Shown here piece by piece: positions 35,719 through 44,411 of a stretch of 64,000 nucleotides of DNA. Source of the DNA: CAZPXZ01 sp965219495 (GTDB lineage: Bacteria; Pseudomonadota; Alphaproteobacteria; Rhodobacterales; CAZPXZ01); the NCBI GenBank assembly GCA_965219495.1, contig OZ244777.1:4588001-4652000 (forward strand), given 5' to 3'. The position numbers and the translations under genes were made by a program. The notes under the pieces are model-generated. The model searched no databases. It saw only the letters and a list, made by a program, of their open reading frames with translations, and was not told the origin of the DNA. Position 1 is the first letter of the stretch. Every line of letters starts with the position of its first letter.

Positions 35719-36630
35719 TTGAACCACTCGTTGGATGGTGCCGGAGGCGCGACGACTCAAACGCTGGCGCGCGCCAAAGTAAACCTCTGCCTGCAAGTAA
35801 CCGGCCGCCGTGTCGATGGCTTGCACTCACTCGAAAGCCTGGTGGTGTTTCCGGAATTTGGAGACGTTCTCAGCGTTTCGCCGGCACCCGAACTTGAGAT
35901 GACGCTGGATCCCTCCGCTCCGTTCTCGGAGAAGGTAGAGGCTGATGAATCCAATCTGGTTTTGCGCGCGGCAAGGCGGCTCGAAGCGCGGACAGGCGAG
36001 CAGCTTGCGGTCAGATTGCATCTCTCGAAGCGGGTTCCGGTGGCCGCGGGACTAGGAGGCGGGTCCGCGGATGCGGCAGCCGTATTGCGGCTGTTGGAAA
36101 AGCGTTGTCCGGTCGCGATCGATGACGAGGAGCTCTTGGATATCGCCCGCGAGCTTGGCGCAGATGTTCCAGCATGCCTGAGATCCCGGGCGGCATGGGT
36201 TCGTGGCGCTGGCGAATACATCGGTCCGGCGGCCGACTTGCCCCCGTTCTGGATTGTGCTGGTATATCCCGGTGTTCAAATCTCCACGCGAACCGTGTTC
36301 GAGGCCAAGGTGCAAGAAGGCCGGTACGGCGAAGGCTTGGGCCGAATGCCTGAACAATTCAGTTCGCTTGGAGCACTTGTGAAGTGGCTCCGGGAAACGC
36401 GGAATGACTTGTGGCCAGTCACGAGGCGGCTCGTATCGGACTGCGCGCACGCGCAAGAGGTGCTGATCGACAGAGGCTCCCTCGCCGTAGGCATGTCAGG
36501 CAGCGGTTCGACGCAATTCGGCATATTTGCTGACCGCGAAGGTGCGGAACGCGCGGCTGGCGAAGCGCACGGACTTCGGCCGGGATGGTGGAGCATTGCC
36601 GCGCCGGTGTTGGGAAACAGGCTAAGATGA
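35719..36630 (+). CDS. ispE: 4-diphosphocytidyl-2-C-methyl-D-erythritol kinase
   Basis: This is a 303-aa GHMP kinase. An N-terminal ARAKVNLCLQVTGRR block is followed by the ATP-binding PVAAGLGGGSADAAA and the late SGSGSTQFGIF motif. It phosphorylates CDP-methylerythritol in the MEP pathway for isoprenoids. No ATG lies near the expected N-terminus; TTG 35719 (or TTG 35731) appears to be the start, 12 bp after the TPR gene. It converges with and overlaps by 9 bp the polyprenyl synthase gene, which uses the pathway's products. Confidence 0.92.
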   Translation: MNHSLDGAGGATTQTLARAKVNLCLQVTGRRVDGLHSLESLVVFPEFGDVLSVSPAPELEMTLDPSAPFSEKVEADESNLVLRAARRLEARTGEQLAVRLHLSKRVPVAAGLGGGSADAAAVLRLLEKRCPVAIDDEELLDIARELGADVPACLRSRAAWVRGAGEYIGPAADLPPFWIVLVYPGVQISTRTVFEAKVQEGRYGEGLGRMPEQFSSLGALVKWLRETRNDLWPVTRRLVSDCAHAQEVLIDRGSLAVGMSGSGSTQFGIFADREGAERAAGEAHGLRPGWWSIAAPVLGNRLR

Positions 36631-37635
36631 TCGGCTGACGGCGAAGGATGGAAGGTCAGCCAACGCCCGGAGGCTGGGTGAATTCGGGACCGTTCCCAGT
36701 GCTGTTCGCGCCTGTTCGGCGTAGTCATCGGCCAAGGCGAGGGTTTTCTCAATCGCACTTGTCTGGCTCAGCAATTCTTGGGCGTGTACGAAGTCGCCCT
36801 CTCGCCGGATCCCTTCCGTGATGGTGCGGCGCCAGAATTGGCGCGCTTCTTTCGTGCCCTCTCGATAGGCGACCAGCACAGGGAGCGTCGCCTTTCCGCC
36901 GTTGAAATCGTCGCCTACAGACTTGCCCGTACTGCGTTCGCGGCCGCTGTAGTCCAATGCGTCATCTGCGAGTTGAAAGGCGACCCCGAGCGTATGCCCA
37001 TAGGTGCGAAACGCTTCGGTCACATGCATTTCCGCACGAGCGATACAGGCTCCCACCTCCGTTGCGGCAGCGAACAATGCAGCGGTTTTTGCTCCGATCA
37101 TCTGGATGTAACGCTGGTCCCCCGTGTCAAGGTCATGCGTGCTTGCGGTCTGCATTACTTCGCCCTCGGCGATAACGGCAGAAGCGTCGGCAAGCACGCT
37201 CAGGACTCGCAGCGAGCTGGTATCCACCATCAATTGGAAGGATCGACTGAACAGGAAATCGCCAACCAAGATACTGAGCTTGTTGCCCCAAACCGTATTC
37301 GCCGACGCGCGCCCGCGACGCATTGTTGAACTGTCCACGACATCATCGTGAAGCAGTGTGGCGCTATGGATGAGTTCAACGGCAGCGGCGAGGCGAATGT
37401 GGTCCTCCCCGCGATATCCGCATGTCCGCGCAACGGCCAATGTCAACACAGGTCGCAGACGCTTTCCCCCCGCCTCGATCAAATGCCTCGCGAGTTCGGG
37501 AATCAATGGCTCGTCAGTGGTTTCCAATTTCTCGGCGAGCAAGTCGTCGACCGCACGAAGATCGTTTCCGATTGACTGGAGCACACGGCGATACGGGGAT
37601 TCGTTGGCGGAAGCGCGGATTCGGTTCTGAGTCAT
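36622..37635 (-). CDS. ispB: All-trans polyprenyl (octa/decaprenyl) diphosphate synthase
   Basis: This 337-aa trans-prenyltransferase has GGKRLRPVL, the first Asp-rich motif DDVVD with the following RRGRAS, and the second Asp-rich motif QLADDALDY. It makes the ubiquinone side chain. Chain length (C40 or C50) cannot be told with certainty. Start ATG 37635; a gene for a methyltransferase is divergent. The gene symbol is by family; decaprenyl synthase is the alternative name in alphaproteobacteria. Confidence 0.9.
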   Translation of the reverse strand: MTQNRIRASANESPYRRVLQSIGNDLRAVDDLLAEKLETTDEPLIPELARHLIEAGGKRLRPVLTLAVARTCGYRGEDHIRLAAAVELIHSATLLHDDVVDSSTMRRGRASANTVWGNKLSILVGDFLFSRSFQLMVDTSSLRVLSVLADASAVIAEGEVMQTASTHDLDTGDQRYIQMIGAKTAALFAAATEVGACIARAEMHVTEAFRTYGHTLGVAFQLADDALDYSGRERSTGKSVGDDFNGGKATLPVLVAYREGTKEARQFWRRTITEGIRREGDFVHAQELLSQTSAIEKTLALADDYAEQARTALGTVPNSPSLRALADLPSFAVSRSS

Positions 37636-37781
37636 GGGCAAATTGGATAGTCTCCATGAATCATGGCCGAGGGGCAATTGCGCAGGCGCGCCGCAAGAAC
37701 ATGTTCGGCAGTGTAGTTTGCGCCGCTCGGGGGATATACGGTGTGGGCATCGCAACGTCCACTGAGGGGAATTCGCGACTG

Positions 37782-38618
37782 ATGATCGGCGGCAATTTGC
37801 CTGTTACCGAAGATTCGCTTCTTGGCGGTCACGTACGGTTGCTTCAGCCGGCGCTCGGCCTTCGAGCAACCACCGCTACGGTGCTTCTGGCGGCGGCGGC
37901 ACCGGCAGTTGAGGGGATGATGGTTCTTGATGCTGGAAGCGGAACTGGCGCAACCGCTTTCTGTCTCGCGGCACGGGTTTCCGGCCTGCGGCTCCACGGA
38001 ATTGAAGTTGATGCAGAACTCGCGGAACTGTCATTGAAGAACGCAAGGCTCAATCGCTTGGATAACTGGTCGGTTCATGTTGGCGACATTCACCATCCCC
38101 CTTCAAGCCTCTGTTCAGCCCGGTTTGATATTGTCGTGACAAATCCGCCTTGGCAGGGCAAGAGTTCGGGACCTTCCTCACCTGATTGGCGCAGGAAACG
38201 GGCCGTGCGTGAACGGGAACCGGGATTGGGAGGCTGGATGGCCAGCGCAATGCGGTTGGTCAGTCCAGGCGGAATGCTTGTGGCAATTCTTCCGTTGGAC
38301 CGATTGGAGGTTTGTGTGCGCTCCCTGGGGAAAACGTATGTTGAAGTACTCCCCTTGGCGCCACGTTCGGGAACCTCGCCGAAGCGGGTATTGATTCGCG
38401 CCGTCCCGAGGACGGAACGCGAGATCGTCCATCTGCCAGCATTGGCGGTACACGAAGGCTTGAACTATACCGAGGAACTGCACCGGGTTCTTTGGCAGCC
38501 GAGCCAATTGCCATGGCCCGCGCGGGACGAAAGGACCGGGTTCAGTCGTCGCTTGAACGGAGCGCGAAAAGAGCCAACATTAGTATCAAGGCGCAAATCT
38601 CCGGAGAACCCCAAATGA
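37782..38618 (+). CDS. TrmN6-like class I methyltransferase
   Basis: This 278-aa protein has an N-terminal GGHVRLLQP block typical of tRNA1(Val) A37 N6-methyltransferase relatives. The SAM-binding motif is VLDAGSGTGATAFCLA, and the N6-adenine/guanine methyltransferase catalytic motif NPPW is in FDIVVTNPPW. ATG 37782 is the best start, although the upstream frame remains open and other starts are possible. Its stop overlaps the ATG of the M20 gene. The target is probably RNA, by family. Confidence 0.83.
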   Translation: MIGGNLPVTEDSLLGGHVRLLQPALGLRATTATVLLAAAAPAVEGMMVLDAGSGTGATAFCLAARVSGLRLHGIEVDAELAELSLKNARLNRLDNWSVHVGDIHHPPSSLCSARFDIVVTNPPWQGKSSGPSSPDWRRKRAVREREPGLGGWMASAMRLVSPGGMLVAILPLDRLEVCVRSLGKTYVEVLPLAPRSGTSPKRVLIRAVPRTEREIVHLPALAVHEGLNYTEELHRVLWQPSQLPWPARDERTGFSRRLNGARKEPTLVSRRKSPENPK

Positions 38619-39802
38619 ACATTACGAACCGTATCGCTTCGCTGGCGGATGAAGTTGCCGGATGGCGGCGGGATATCCACGCAAATCCGGAATTGGGATA
38701 TTCGGAGACCCGAACATCCCGCATCGTGACCGAAAAACTCCGTGAATTTGGGTTTGACGAAATTCGCACGGGTATGGGAAAAACCGGGGTTGTCGGCGTG
38801 CTTCACGGTAGCCACGGAGCGGGAACGGGCGAATCGGATTCGCTCATGCTCAGAGCCGATATGGACGCGCTGCCGATTCAAGAGGAATCCGGGGTGCCGC
38901 ATGCCTCGACCCGGGATGGTGTCATGCATGCATGCGGGCACGACGGGCACACCGCGATTCTACTTGGCGCCGCCAAGCATCTCGCGGAAACGCGAAACTT
39001 TCGAGGTAGTGCATATTTCTGTTTTCAGCCGGCAGAGGAAGGCGGTGCGGGGGCTGCGGCAATGATCCGGGACGGGTTGCTGAAGGAATTTCCGTGCAAG
39101 GCTGTGTTCGGACTGCACAACTGGCCGGGGCTGGCCACCGGCGAATTCGGGATACGTCCGGGTCCGGTCATGGCGCGCGCGGATCAGTTTCGCATCGACA
39201 TTACGGGGTCCGGATCCCATGCCGCGCAACCACATCATTCTCGCGACCCGATCACCGCTGCGGCGGCAATCATTCAGGGATTGCAGACGGTGGTTTCACG
39301 AAACGTGGACCCGATCGAACCCGCAGTGGTTTCCGTTACGCAGATGCGGGGCGGGGATGCGTTCAATGTGATCCCGGACAAGGTGATGCTTGGAGGGACA
39401 GTCCGGAGTTTCGACGATGAGTTGCACGTGGAAATCTATGAGCGCGTACGCCAGCTTGCCACCGGAATCGCAAGGGGATTCGGCACCGAAGCCGCAGTCG
39501 AACGTGCCACGGAAGGATATCCGCCCACTGTAAACGATGCTGCGGCAACCGAGTTCGCCGCGAGTGTCGCGGATGATGTGTCCGGCGAAAACGCTGTGGA
39601 CCGCGACTTTCCGATGACCGCCGGCGGCGAGGACTTTGCGTATCTGGCGCAAGAGCGTCCCGGTGCGTTCATATTCCTGGGTGCTGGAGAATCGCATCCG
39701 CGGCTCCACACATCAGGGTATGATTTCAACGACGAAATCATCCCGGTTGGAATTTCCTATTGGACACGTCTTGTGGAGCGAGGGCTGCCCGCCGCGCATT
39801 AG
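38615..39802 (+). CDS. M20D amidohydrolase (hippurate/IAA-amino-acid hydrolase-like)
   Basis: This 395-aa metallohydrolase has RRDIHANPELGY, the LRADMDALP block, and the M20D signature ACGHDGHTA with paired His ligands. FQPAEEGGAGA provides the catalytic glutamates, and the dimerisation block GSGSHAAQPHHSRDP follows. Family members hydrolyse N-acyl or aromatic amides such as hippurate or N-acetyl amino acids. It is coupled to the methyltransferase gene by ATGA. The substrate is unknown. Confidence 0.9.
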   Translation: MNITNRIASLADEVAGWRRDIHANPELGYSETRTSRIVTEKLREFGFDEIRTGMGKTGVVGVLHGSHGAGTGESDSLMLRADMDALPIQEESGVPHASTRDGVMHACGHDGHTAILLGAAKHLAETRNFRGSAYFCFQPAEEGGAGAAAMIRDGLLKEFPCKAVFGLHNWPGLATGEFGIRPGPVMARADQFRIDITGSGSHAAQPHHSRDPITAAAAIIQGLQTVVSRNVDPIEPAVVSVTQMRGGDAFNVIPDKVMLGGTVRSFDDELHVEIYERVRQLATGIARGFGTEAAVERATEGYPPTVNDAAATEFAASVADDVSGENAVDRDFPMTAGGEDFAYLAQERPGAFIFLGAGESHPRLHTSGYDFNDEIIPVGISYWTRLVERGLPAAH

Positions 39803-39879
39803 TCTCGATTTCGAAATTTTGCGCTCAAGGTCACTTGTAACGACGGGCTTGAATTCTTTTTGCATGTGTAACTGGAGTT

Positions 39880-40220
39880 GCCCATCCCTCGGAGGGGGCC
39901 GAGTAGATGGGGTCGTTACCGAGCCCCGTCCCTCGAAGTCCCGGACGAGCGGGAACTACCGCACCACGGACCTTCGCGAAGTCGCGAACGCGATCCTGTA
40001 CATGGCCGGCGCGGGCTGCCAATGGCGGGCCTTACCCAAGGATTTCCCGCTCTTTACGACGGTTCAGAATTATTTCTACGCCCTGGTCGCGCGGGAGCGG
40101 CTGGATGCGCTCTGGAGCGCGGCGGAGCCGACGGTGGGCGCGATTGGACAGCCAGAGCGCGAAGACGACCGAGAGCGGAGGGCCGCGCGGTTGCGACGGC
40201 GGCAAGAAGGTCAAGGGCCA
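39880..40220 (+). mobile_element. IS5-family transposase remnant
   Basis: The translation around 39945-40100 reads RTTDLREVANAILYMAGAGCQWRALPKDFP and an FTTVQNYFY block, the N-terminal hallmark of IS5-type transposases. After about 40130 the frame shifts by one, with LDSQSAKTTESGGPRG and GGKKVKG. The match then ends at about 40220. The DDE C-terminal half is missing, so this is a dead fragment. No matching inverted repeat was found. Confidence 0.8.
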
Positions 40221-40450
40221 CAGCGAAGCGAGACTGGTTGCTATACCTATAGGTGAAAGTCCTGCCGGCGCAATTCTCAGTGTGGCGCCGTAGTTAGAAC
40301 TCGCAGACGTACGGGTTGACCCGGCGACCTGAGAGCCCGGAAGTAAGAGCCCCGGGTGGCCGAGGAAACACGGAGTTCCTCAGGTCCGGTCAGCCCGGGA
40401 GGCAAGCGGACAAGAGGGCCGCAGCAAAGGAGAAGGAACGAGCCGTCGAA
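40221..40450 (+). other. Possible group II intron domain I remnant
   Basis: The IS5 match is cut where a sequence resembling the 5' domain of bacterial group II introns begins (GCGAAGCGAGACTGGTTGC, then ATACCTATAGGTGAAAGTCC). Structured GC-rich sequence follows to about 40450. No reverse transcriptase reading frame follows, so this would be a deleted intron. The call rests on primary-sequence resemblance only. Confidence 0.35.
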
Positions 40451-40657
40451 AATGACCTCCCGCATGAAGCTGATTTGCGGGGTAGTTGGAGTTGCCGAGG
40501 TTTCTTACGGCTACCCGATGGCCAGTGCCGGCACGGAAGAACTGAGGCGCACGTACCGGAGTTCCTGGCGGAAGCTGAAGGCAGTCCTTCCAATTATTGA
40601 TCCGGCAATTACATTGCAAATTGGTATTGCAGCAATTTCGCAACAAAGGAGGTTCCG

Positions 40658-40831
40658 ATGACCGACTTTTCCCAACTTTCCGAACTTCAGCGGCGACACA
40701 AGGAGCTTGACGAACAAATCGCCGAGGAAGAGCGCAGGCCGGGATCCGAGGATCTCTACATTCGGAAACTCAAGCGGGAGAAGCTTCGTATCAAAGAGCA
40801 GATCGTGATGGCAGGCAGCGATTCGGACTAG
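40658..40831 (+). CDS. DUF465 / YdcH-family small coiled-coil protein
   Basis: This 57-residue gene starts at ATG 40658 behind a very strong ribosome-binding site (AAAGGAGG, 5 bp spacing). The translation (MTDFSQLSELQRRHKELDEQ, then IAEEERRPGSEDLYIRKLKR) is the charged helical hairpin of the DUF465 family, short cytoplasmic proteins of unknown function common in alphaproteobacteria. It ends within 4 bp overlap of the convergent amidotransferase gene. Confidence 0.85.
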   Translation: MTDFSQLSELQRRHKELDEQIAEEERRPGSEDLYIRKLKREKLRIKEQIVMAGSDSD

Positions 40832-41559
40832 AGTTCCGGATTTCTGGTAGCGCGGCTACAGGCGAAAAAATTCTTCGTCCAGACCGAAAAGTTTCCGGCG
40901 TCTGTCGGTAATTCGAGCGTCTGGAGAGCCAGATCCACCGTTTTCCGGGGAATTCGATCACCGCGGAGCGCTTCGAGAAGTGCGCGGGAGAATTTCCTTG
41001 TAAATTCCGGATGCGCCTGGACGGAAAATCCAAAATCGCCATAGGCCACCATGCCGTATGGACAAAACTCCGAACCAGCGATCACTTCCGTCTCTGGAGG
41101 TAATTCGACAATTTGGTCTTGGTGAATCGACTGGAAAGATACCGTTTCGGACGCATCCGACATCCAGCGCGGCCGGGCGAGCACTTCATAGCTTTGTACA
41201 CCGATCCCCCAACCCCTTTGGGATTTTTCGACGCGGCCGCCGAGCGCTTCCGCAAGAAGTTGATGGCCAAAGCAAATGCCGACCACGGGAATTCCTGCAT
41301 CGAAGGAATTTCGGAGGAATTGGCGCGTCGCCGGTATCCAGGGAAGATCGTCATATACCGCGTGTCGAGATCCGGAAATGATCCAGCCGTCGGTTTCCCG
41401 TGGTGAGTGCGGCAGTTCGCCGTCTAGCAGCCTCCAGTTGCGGAACTCAAGCTCGTCTCCGCTGAATCCCAAAAGGGTTTCGACCATTCCAGGGTATTCA
41501 CCGAATTGTTCGACGATACGCTCATTCACCCTTCCGGCTTGAAGAAGGCCGATTCTCAT
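40828..41559 (-). CDS. Class I glutamine amidotransferase-like protein
   Basis: This 243-aa protein has the class I GATase fold. The nucleophile is in VVGICFGHQLLAEALGG and the catalytic His in FSVQAHPEF. It resembles the GMP-synthase-like amidotransferases that act on small amines or glutamate conjugates (PuuD-like and DJ-1/PfpI-related groups). No synthetase partner is adjacent, so the acceptor is unknown. Start ATG 41559 with GGAGAT upstream. Confidence 0.85.
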   Translation of the reverse strand: MRIGLLQAGRVNERIVEQFGEYPGMVETLLGFSGDELEFRNWRLLDGELPHSPRETDGWIISGSRHAVYDDLPWIPATRQFLRNSFDAGIPVVGICFGHQLLAEALGGRVEKSQRGWGIGVQSYEVLARPRWMSDASETVSFQSIHQDQIVELPPETEVIAGSEFCPYGMVAYGDFGFSVQAHPEFTRKFSRALLEALRGDRIPRKTVDLALQTLELPTDAGNFSVWTKNFFACSRATRNPEL

Positions 41560-42329
41560 TGCCGTGATCTCCTTTGTCTTCTTCCAGTCGCAAATCATAT
41601 AGCGGCGCGATTCGTCGATCACGCTAGGGTCAGTTGGTCTTATACACCGTTGCAAGAAATGGGGATTTTATACTAAAGTAACAATATCCCTGAATTGGCG
41701 CTTCGGCGCCTCTCTACTCCGTTGTACTGGAAACAAGGCTGAAAGTGCCGGCTCCGGTGATACGTCTTGCAGCGGGTATTAGCCCGTTAACGGGTGGGAA
41801 ATGGCGGGAAACCGCTTCCCGTCGCGCCGGCAAGGGGAAGGCGAAGGATGGGGGTTGCCCCGCCTCGGCGTGGAACAGTGTCGGGAGCCCATTGTGACTC
41901 TCGTCTATAAGTCCCCAAGAAGTAGGTTTCACAGTGGCCGCGTATTCCAATGCAGGTCTCCGGCGCGAGCGCCGGGAGGTATGCGCAGTGCGCCAGCGAG
42001 ATTTCTTGCAGGCAACGGGATAGCGCAGCAGCTTGTGGGGAGCGACCAACAACACTTTCGGTCAGGAGCACCACCTGTTTGCAATGCTACCTGGAGAGGT
42101 TGAGAATTCGGTCTCACTGCGAATCCTCCTGCACCCGCTGGATCATGATTGCCGATCGACGCGTTCCGGGACAGTGACGATTCCAAGTAATCCTGGCCGA
42201 AAGCACGACGCTTGACGGAAACGGGCCTGCTCTTTACGTTGCGAACGCGTTCCGTGGAACCGATCTGCGGACGAAACGTTTTCGCGACCATGGCACGAGT
42301 TTGCGCGGCCGAACCGCAGAAGGGGCACC
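41560..42329 (+). other. 770-bp region upstream of rplM with dispersed repeat B
   Basis: No convincing gene. It carries repeat copy B (41746-41870) and should contain the rplM-rpsI promoter and leader. Open frames on the minus strand that run into rplM are antisense shadows. Confidence 0.5.
41746..41870 (+). repeat. Dispersed intergenic repeat, copy B
   Basis: It aligns with copy A (30306-30430) through GGCTCCGGTGATACG, GGGTATTAGCCCGTTAACGG, GTGGGAAATGGCGGGAAACC, and GCTTCCCGTCGCGCCGGCAA followed by GGGGAAGGCGAAGG. It sits upstream of rplM. Confidence 0.7.
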
Positions 42330-42791
42330 ATGCGCACATACAGCGCGCGACCGGCTGATATTCAGCGTAGTTGGGTCCTGATTGACGCCGAAGGACTGGT
42401 GCTGGGTCGGCTGGCGGCGGCAATCGCGGTACGGTTGCGAGGAAAGCACCGACCGTATTTCACGCCTCACATGGATTGTGGGGATCAGGTCGTGGTCGTG
42501 AATGCGGAAAAGGTTCGGTTGACAGGCCGGAAACGCGAAAACAAGACGTATTACTGGCATACCGGCTATCCGGGAGGCATCAAGTCCCGCCGTGCGGAAC
42601 AAATTCTGGATGGCGCCCATCCGGAACGGATCGTGATCCAGGCCGTCAAGCGGATGCTTCCGCGCGGGCCGCTGGGGCGCGAGCAGATGCGCAAACTTCG
42701 GGTGTATACCGGCCCGTCCCATCCCCACGAGGCGCAGGCGCCGGAACCGCTCGACTTGCGGTCGATGAATTCGAAGAATGCGAGGGATTGA
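42330..42791 (+). CDS. rplM: 50S ribosomal protein L13
   Basis: This 153-aa L13 has WVLIDAEGLVLGRLA, the conserved rRNA-binding GDQVVVVNAEKVRLTG, and AVKRMLPRGPLGREQM. It binds 23S rRNA early in 50S assembly. rpsI starts 5 bp downstream, the usual bacterial pair. Start ATG 42330. Confidence 0.97.
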   Translation: MRTYSARPADIQRSWVLIDAEGLVLGRLAAAIAVRLRGKHRPYFTPHMDCGDQVVVVNAEKVRLTGRKRENKTYYWHTGYPGGIKSRRAEQILDGAHPERIVIQAVKRMLPRGPLGREQMRKLRVYTGPSHPHEAQAPEPLDLRSMNSKNARD

Positions 42792-42796
42792 AAAGC

Positions 42797-43285
42797 ATGG
42801 TCGAGAATCAGGAGAGGGTTGAAGAAGTCGGAGACGCAATGGAGCAGGTGCATCCGGTTGTAGAGGAGGCCCCGCTTCCAGAACCCGTACGCGACGCGCA
42901 AGGTCGCGCGTACGCCACCGGCAAACGAAAGGACGCGGTTTCGCGCGTCTGGGTCAAGCACGGGCCGGGGCGCATTCTGGTCAATGGCCGTGAATTCGAA
43001 AAGTACTTCGCCAGGCCTGTGCTCCGAATGCTCGTCTCACAACCATTCCGAGTGGTTGGCGTAGACGGTCAGTATGATGTGATCGCTACGGTGCGAGGGG
43101 GTGGGCTTTCTGGCCAGGCGGGTGCGATCCGCCACGGAATTGCGCGGGCGCTGGCGGCATTCGAGCCATCCCTGCGCCGCGAACTGAAACGTGGCGGTTT
43201 CCTTACGCGTGACGCCCGGGTCGTGGAGCGCAAGAAATACGGGCGACGCAAGGCGCGACGCAGCTTCCAGTTCTCGAAGCGGTGA
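42797..43285 (+). CDS. rpsI: 30S ribosomal protein S9
   Basis: This 162-aa S9 has an acidic N-terminal extension of about 35 residues, common in alphaproteobacteria. The family core follows: YATGKRKDAVSRVWV, GGGLSGQAGAIRHGIARAL, and the terminal tRNA-contacting KKYGRRKARRSFQFSKR. It is co-transcribed with rplM. A hairpin with a T-run follows at 43305-43340. Confidence 0.97.
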   Translation: MVENQERVEEVGDAMEQVHPVVEEAPLPEPVRDAQGRAYATGKRKDAVSRVWVKHGPGRILVNGREFEKYFARPVLRMLVSQPFRVVGVDGQYDVIATVRGGGLSGQAGAIRHGIARALAAFEPSLRRELKRGGFLTRDARVVERKKYGRRKARRSFQFSKR

Positions 43286-43304
43286 GCTGACGCGTGAGAA
43301 TCGG

Positions 43305-43340
43305 GTTCGGTCTTGGCATTTTGAGCGACACCGAACTTTT
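43305..43340 (+). terminator. Putative Rho-independent terminator after rpsI
   Basis: GTTCGGT (43305-43311) pairs with ACCGAAC (43330-43336) around an 18-nt loop and is followed directly by TTTT. It sits 20 bp after the rpsI stop and before argC. The loop is long, so efficiency is uncertain. Confidence 0.5.
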
Positions 43341-43369
43341 CTAGAGCTGATTTCCAAAGCGGAGCAATC

Positions 43370-44398
43370 ATGCAGACCTATGACGCTGGCATCTTGGGTG
43401 CCAGCGGATACACGGGTTCCGAACTGGTTCGGCTCGTCGCGGCCCATGAATCGATTCACATTGCGGCGCTGACCGCGGATCGCTGGGCCGGGAAGGAGGC
43501 CGGGGAGGCGCTTCCCCATTTGGGTGAGCTCGACTTGCCGCGCTTGGGCCGGATCGAAGATACCGATTTTTCGAATTTGGATATCGTATTCTGTGCGCTG
43601 CCGCATGGAGTGGCACAGGACGTCGTTCCGAGCCTTCCCAGCCGAACTCGAATTGTGGATCTCTCGGCGGACTTTCGGATTCGTGACCCAAGCCTGTACG
43701 AAACGTGGTACGGCGCGGCGCATCGCGCGCCAGATCTCCTCGGGGAGGTGGTGTACGGGCTTCCGGAGGCCTACCGTGCGGATATTCGGAAGGCGCGGAT
43801 TGTTGCGTGCACCGGATGCTATGTGGCTGCGTCTCTCACGCCGCTCCTGCCGCTGGTCGCGAGCGGCGTCGTAGATGCGCAGGATATCATCATCGATGCA
43901 AAGTCGGGCGCCAGCGGCGCGGGCCGCACGGCGCGGGAATCCCTGTCGTATTGCGAGGTGGCGGAGGGCTGCGCCGCATATGGCGTGGGTTGGCACCGGC
44001 ACATGGCGGAGTTGGAGCAGGAACTTTCCCGTGCGGCCAAGCGCCCGCTTCGGGCGAGTTTCACGCCGCACCTCATGCCGTTCAGCCGCGGGATTCTCGC
44101 CACCATTTACCTGCGCGGCGGGCCGGAAGAAGTGCAGAGTCGCCTAGAAGACGCCTATGCACGGGAACCGTTTGTGCGGGTTCTTCCCTCGGGTCAGGTT
44201 CCTCGTACACAGCAAGTACGGGGTTCGAATGTCTTGTTGATCGGCATTTCGAACGATCGCCGTTCCGGTCGCACAATTGTCGTGTCCGTACTGGACAATT
44301 TGATCAAGGGAGCCTCTGGGCAGGCGGTGCAAAACGCAAATCTGATGCTTGGGCTGCCTGAAACGGCAGGACTGCAGCAGACACCGGTATTTCCGTAA
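43370..44398 (+). CDS. argC: N-acetyl-gamma-glutamyl-phosphate reductase
   Basis: This 342-aa NADP-dependent reductase of arginine synthesis has the nucleotide motif GILGASGYTGSEL. The catalytic cysteine is in VACTGCYVAA, and a conserved His lies in YGVGWHRHMAELEQEL. The SDNLVKGAAGQA-like C-terminal block reads LDNLIKGASGQAVQN. The W in GVGWHRH replaces a usually small residue (often Ser), a minor oddity. It follows rpsI by 84 bp and a probable terminator. Confidence 0.95.
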   Translation: MQTYDAGILGASGYTGSELVRLVAAHESIHIAALTADRWAGKEAGEALPHLGELDLPRLGRIEDTDFSNLDIVFCALPHGVAQDVVPSLPSRTRIVDLSADFRIRDPSLYETWYGAAHRAPDLLGEVVYGLPEAYRADIRKARIVACTGCYVAASLTPLLPLVASGVVDAQDIIIDAKSGASGAGRTARESLSYCEVAEGCAAYGVGWHRHMAELEQELSRAAKRPLRASFTPHLMPFSRGILATIYLRGGPEEVQSRLEDAYAREPFVRVLPSGQVPRTQQVRGSNVLLIGISNDRRSGRTIVVSVLDNLIKGASGQAVQNANLMLGLPETAGLQQTPVFP

Positions 44399-44411
44399 AA
44401 CCCGGTTCGGC

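Noticed and set aside
42234..42839. Minus-strand gene over rplM
   Set aside because: Antisense of a clear ribosomal protein gene.
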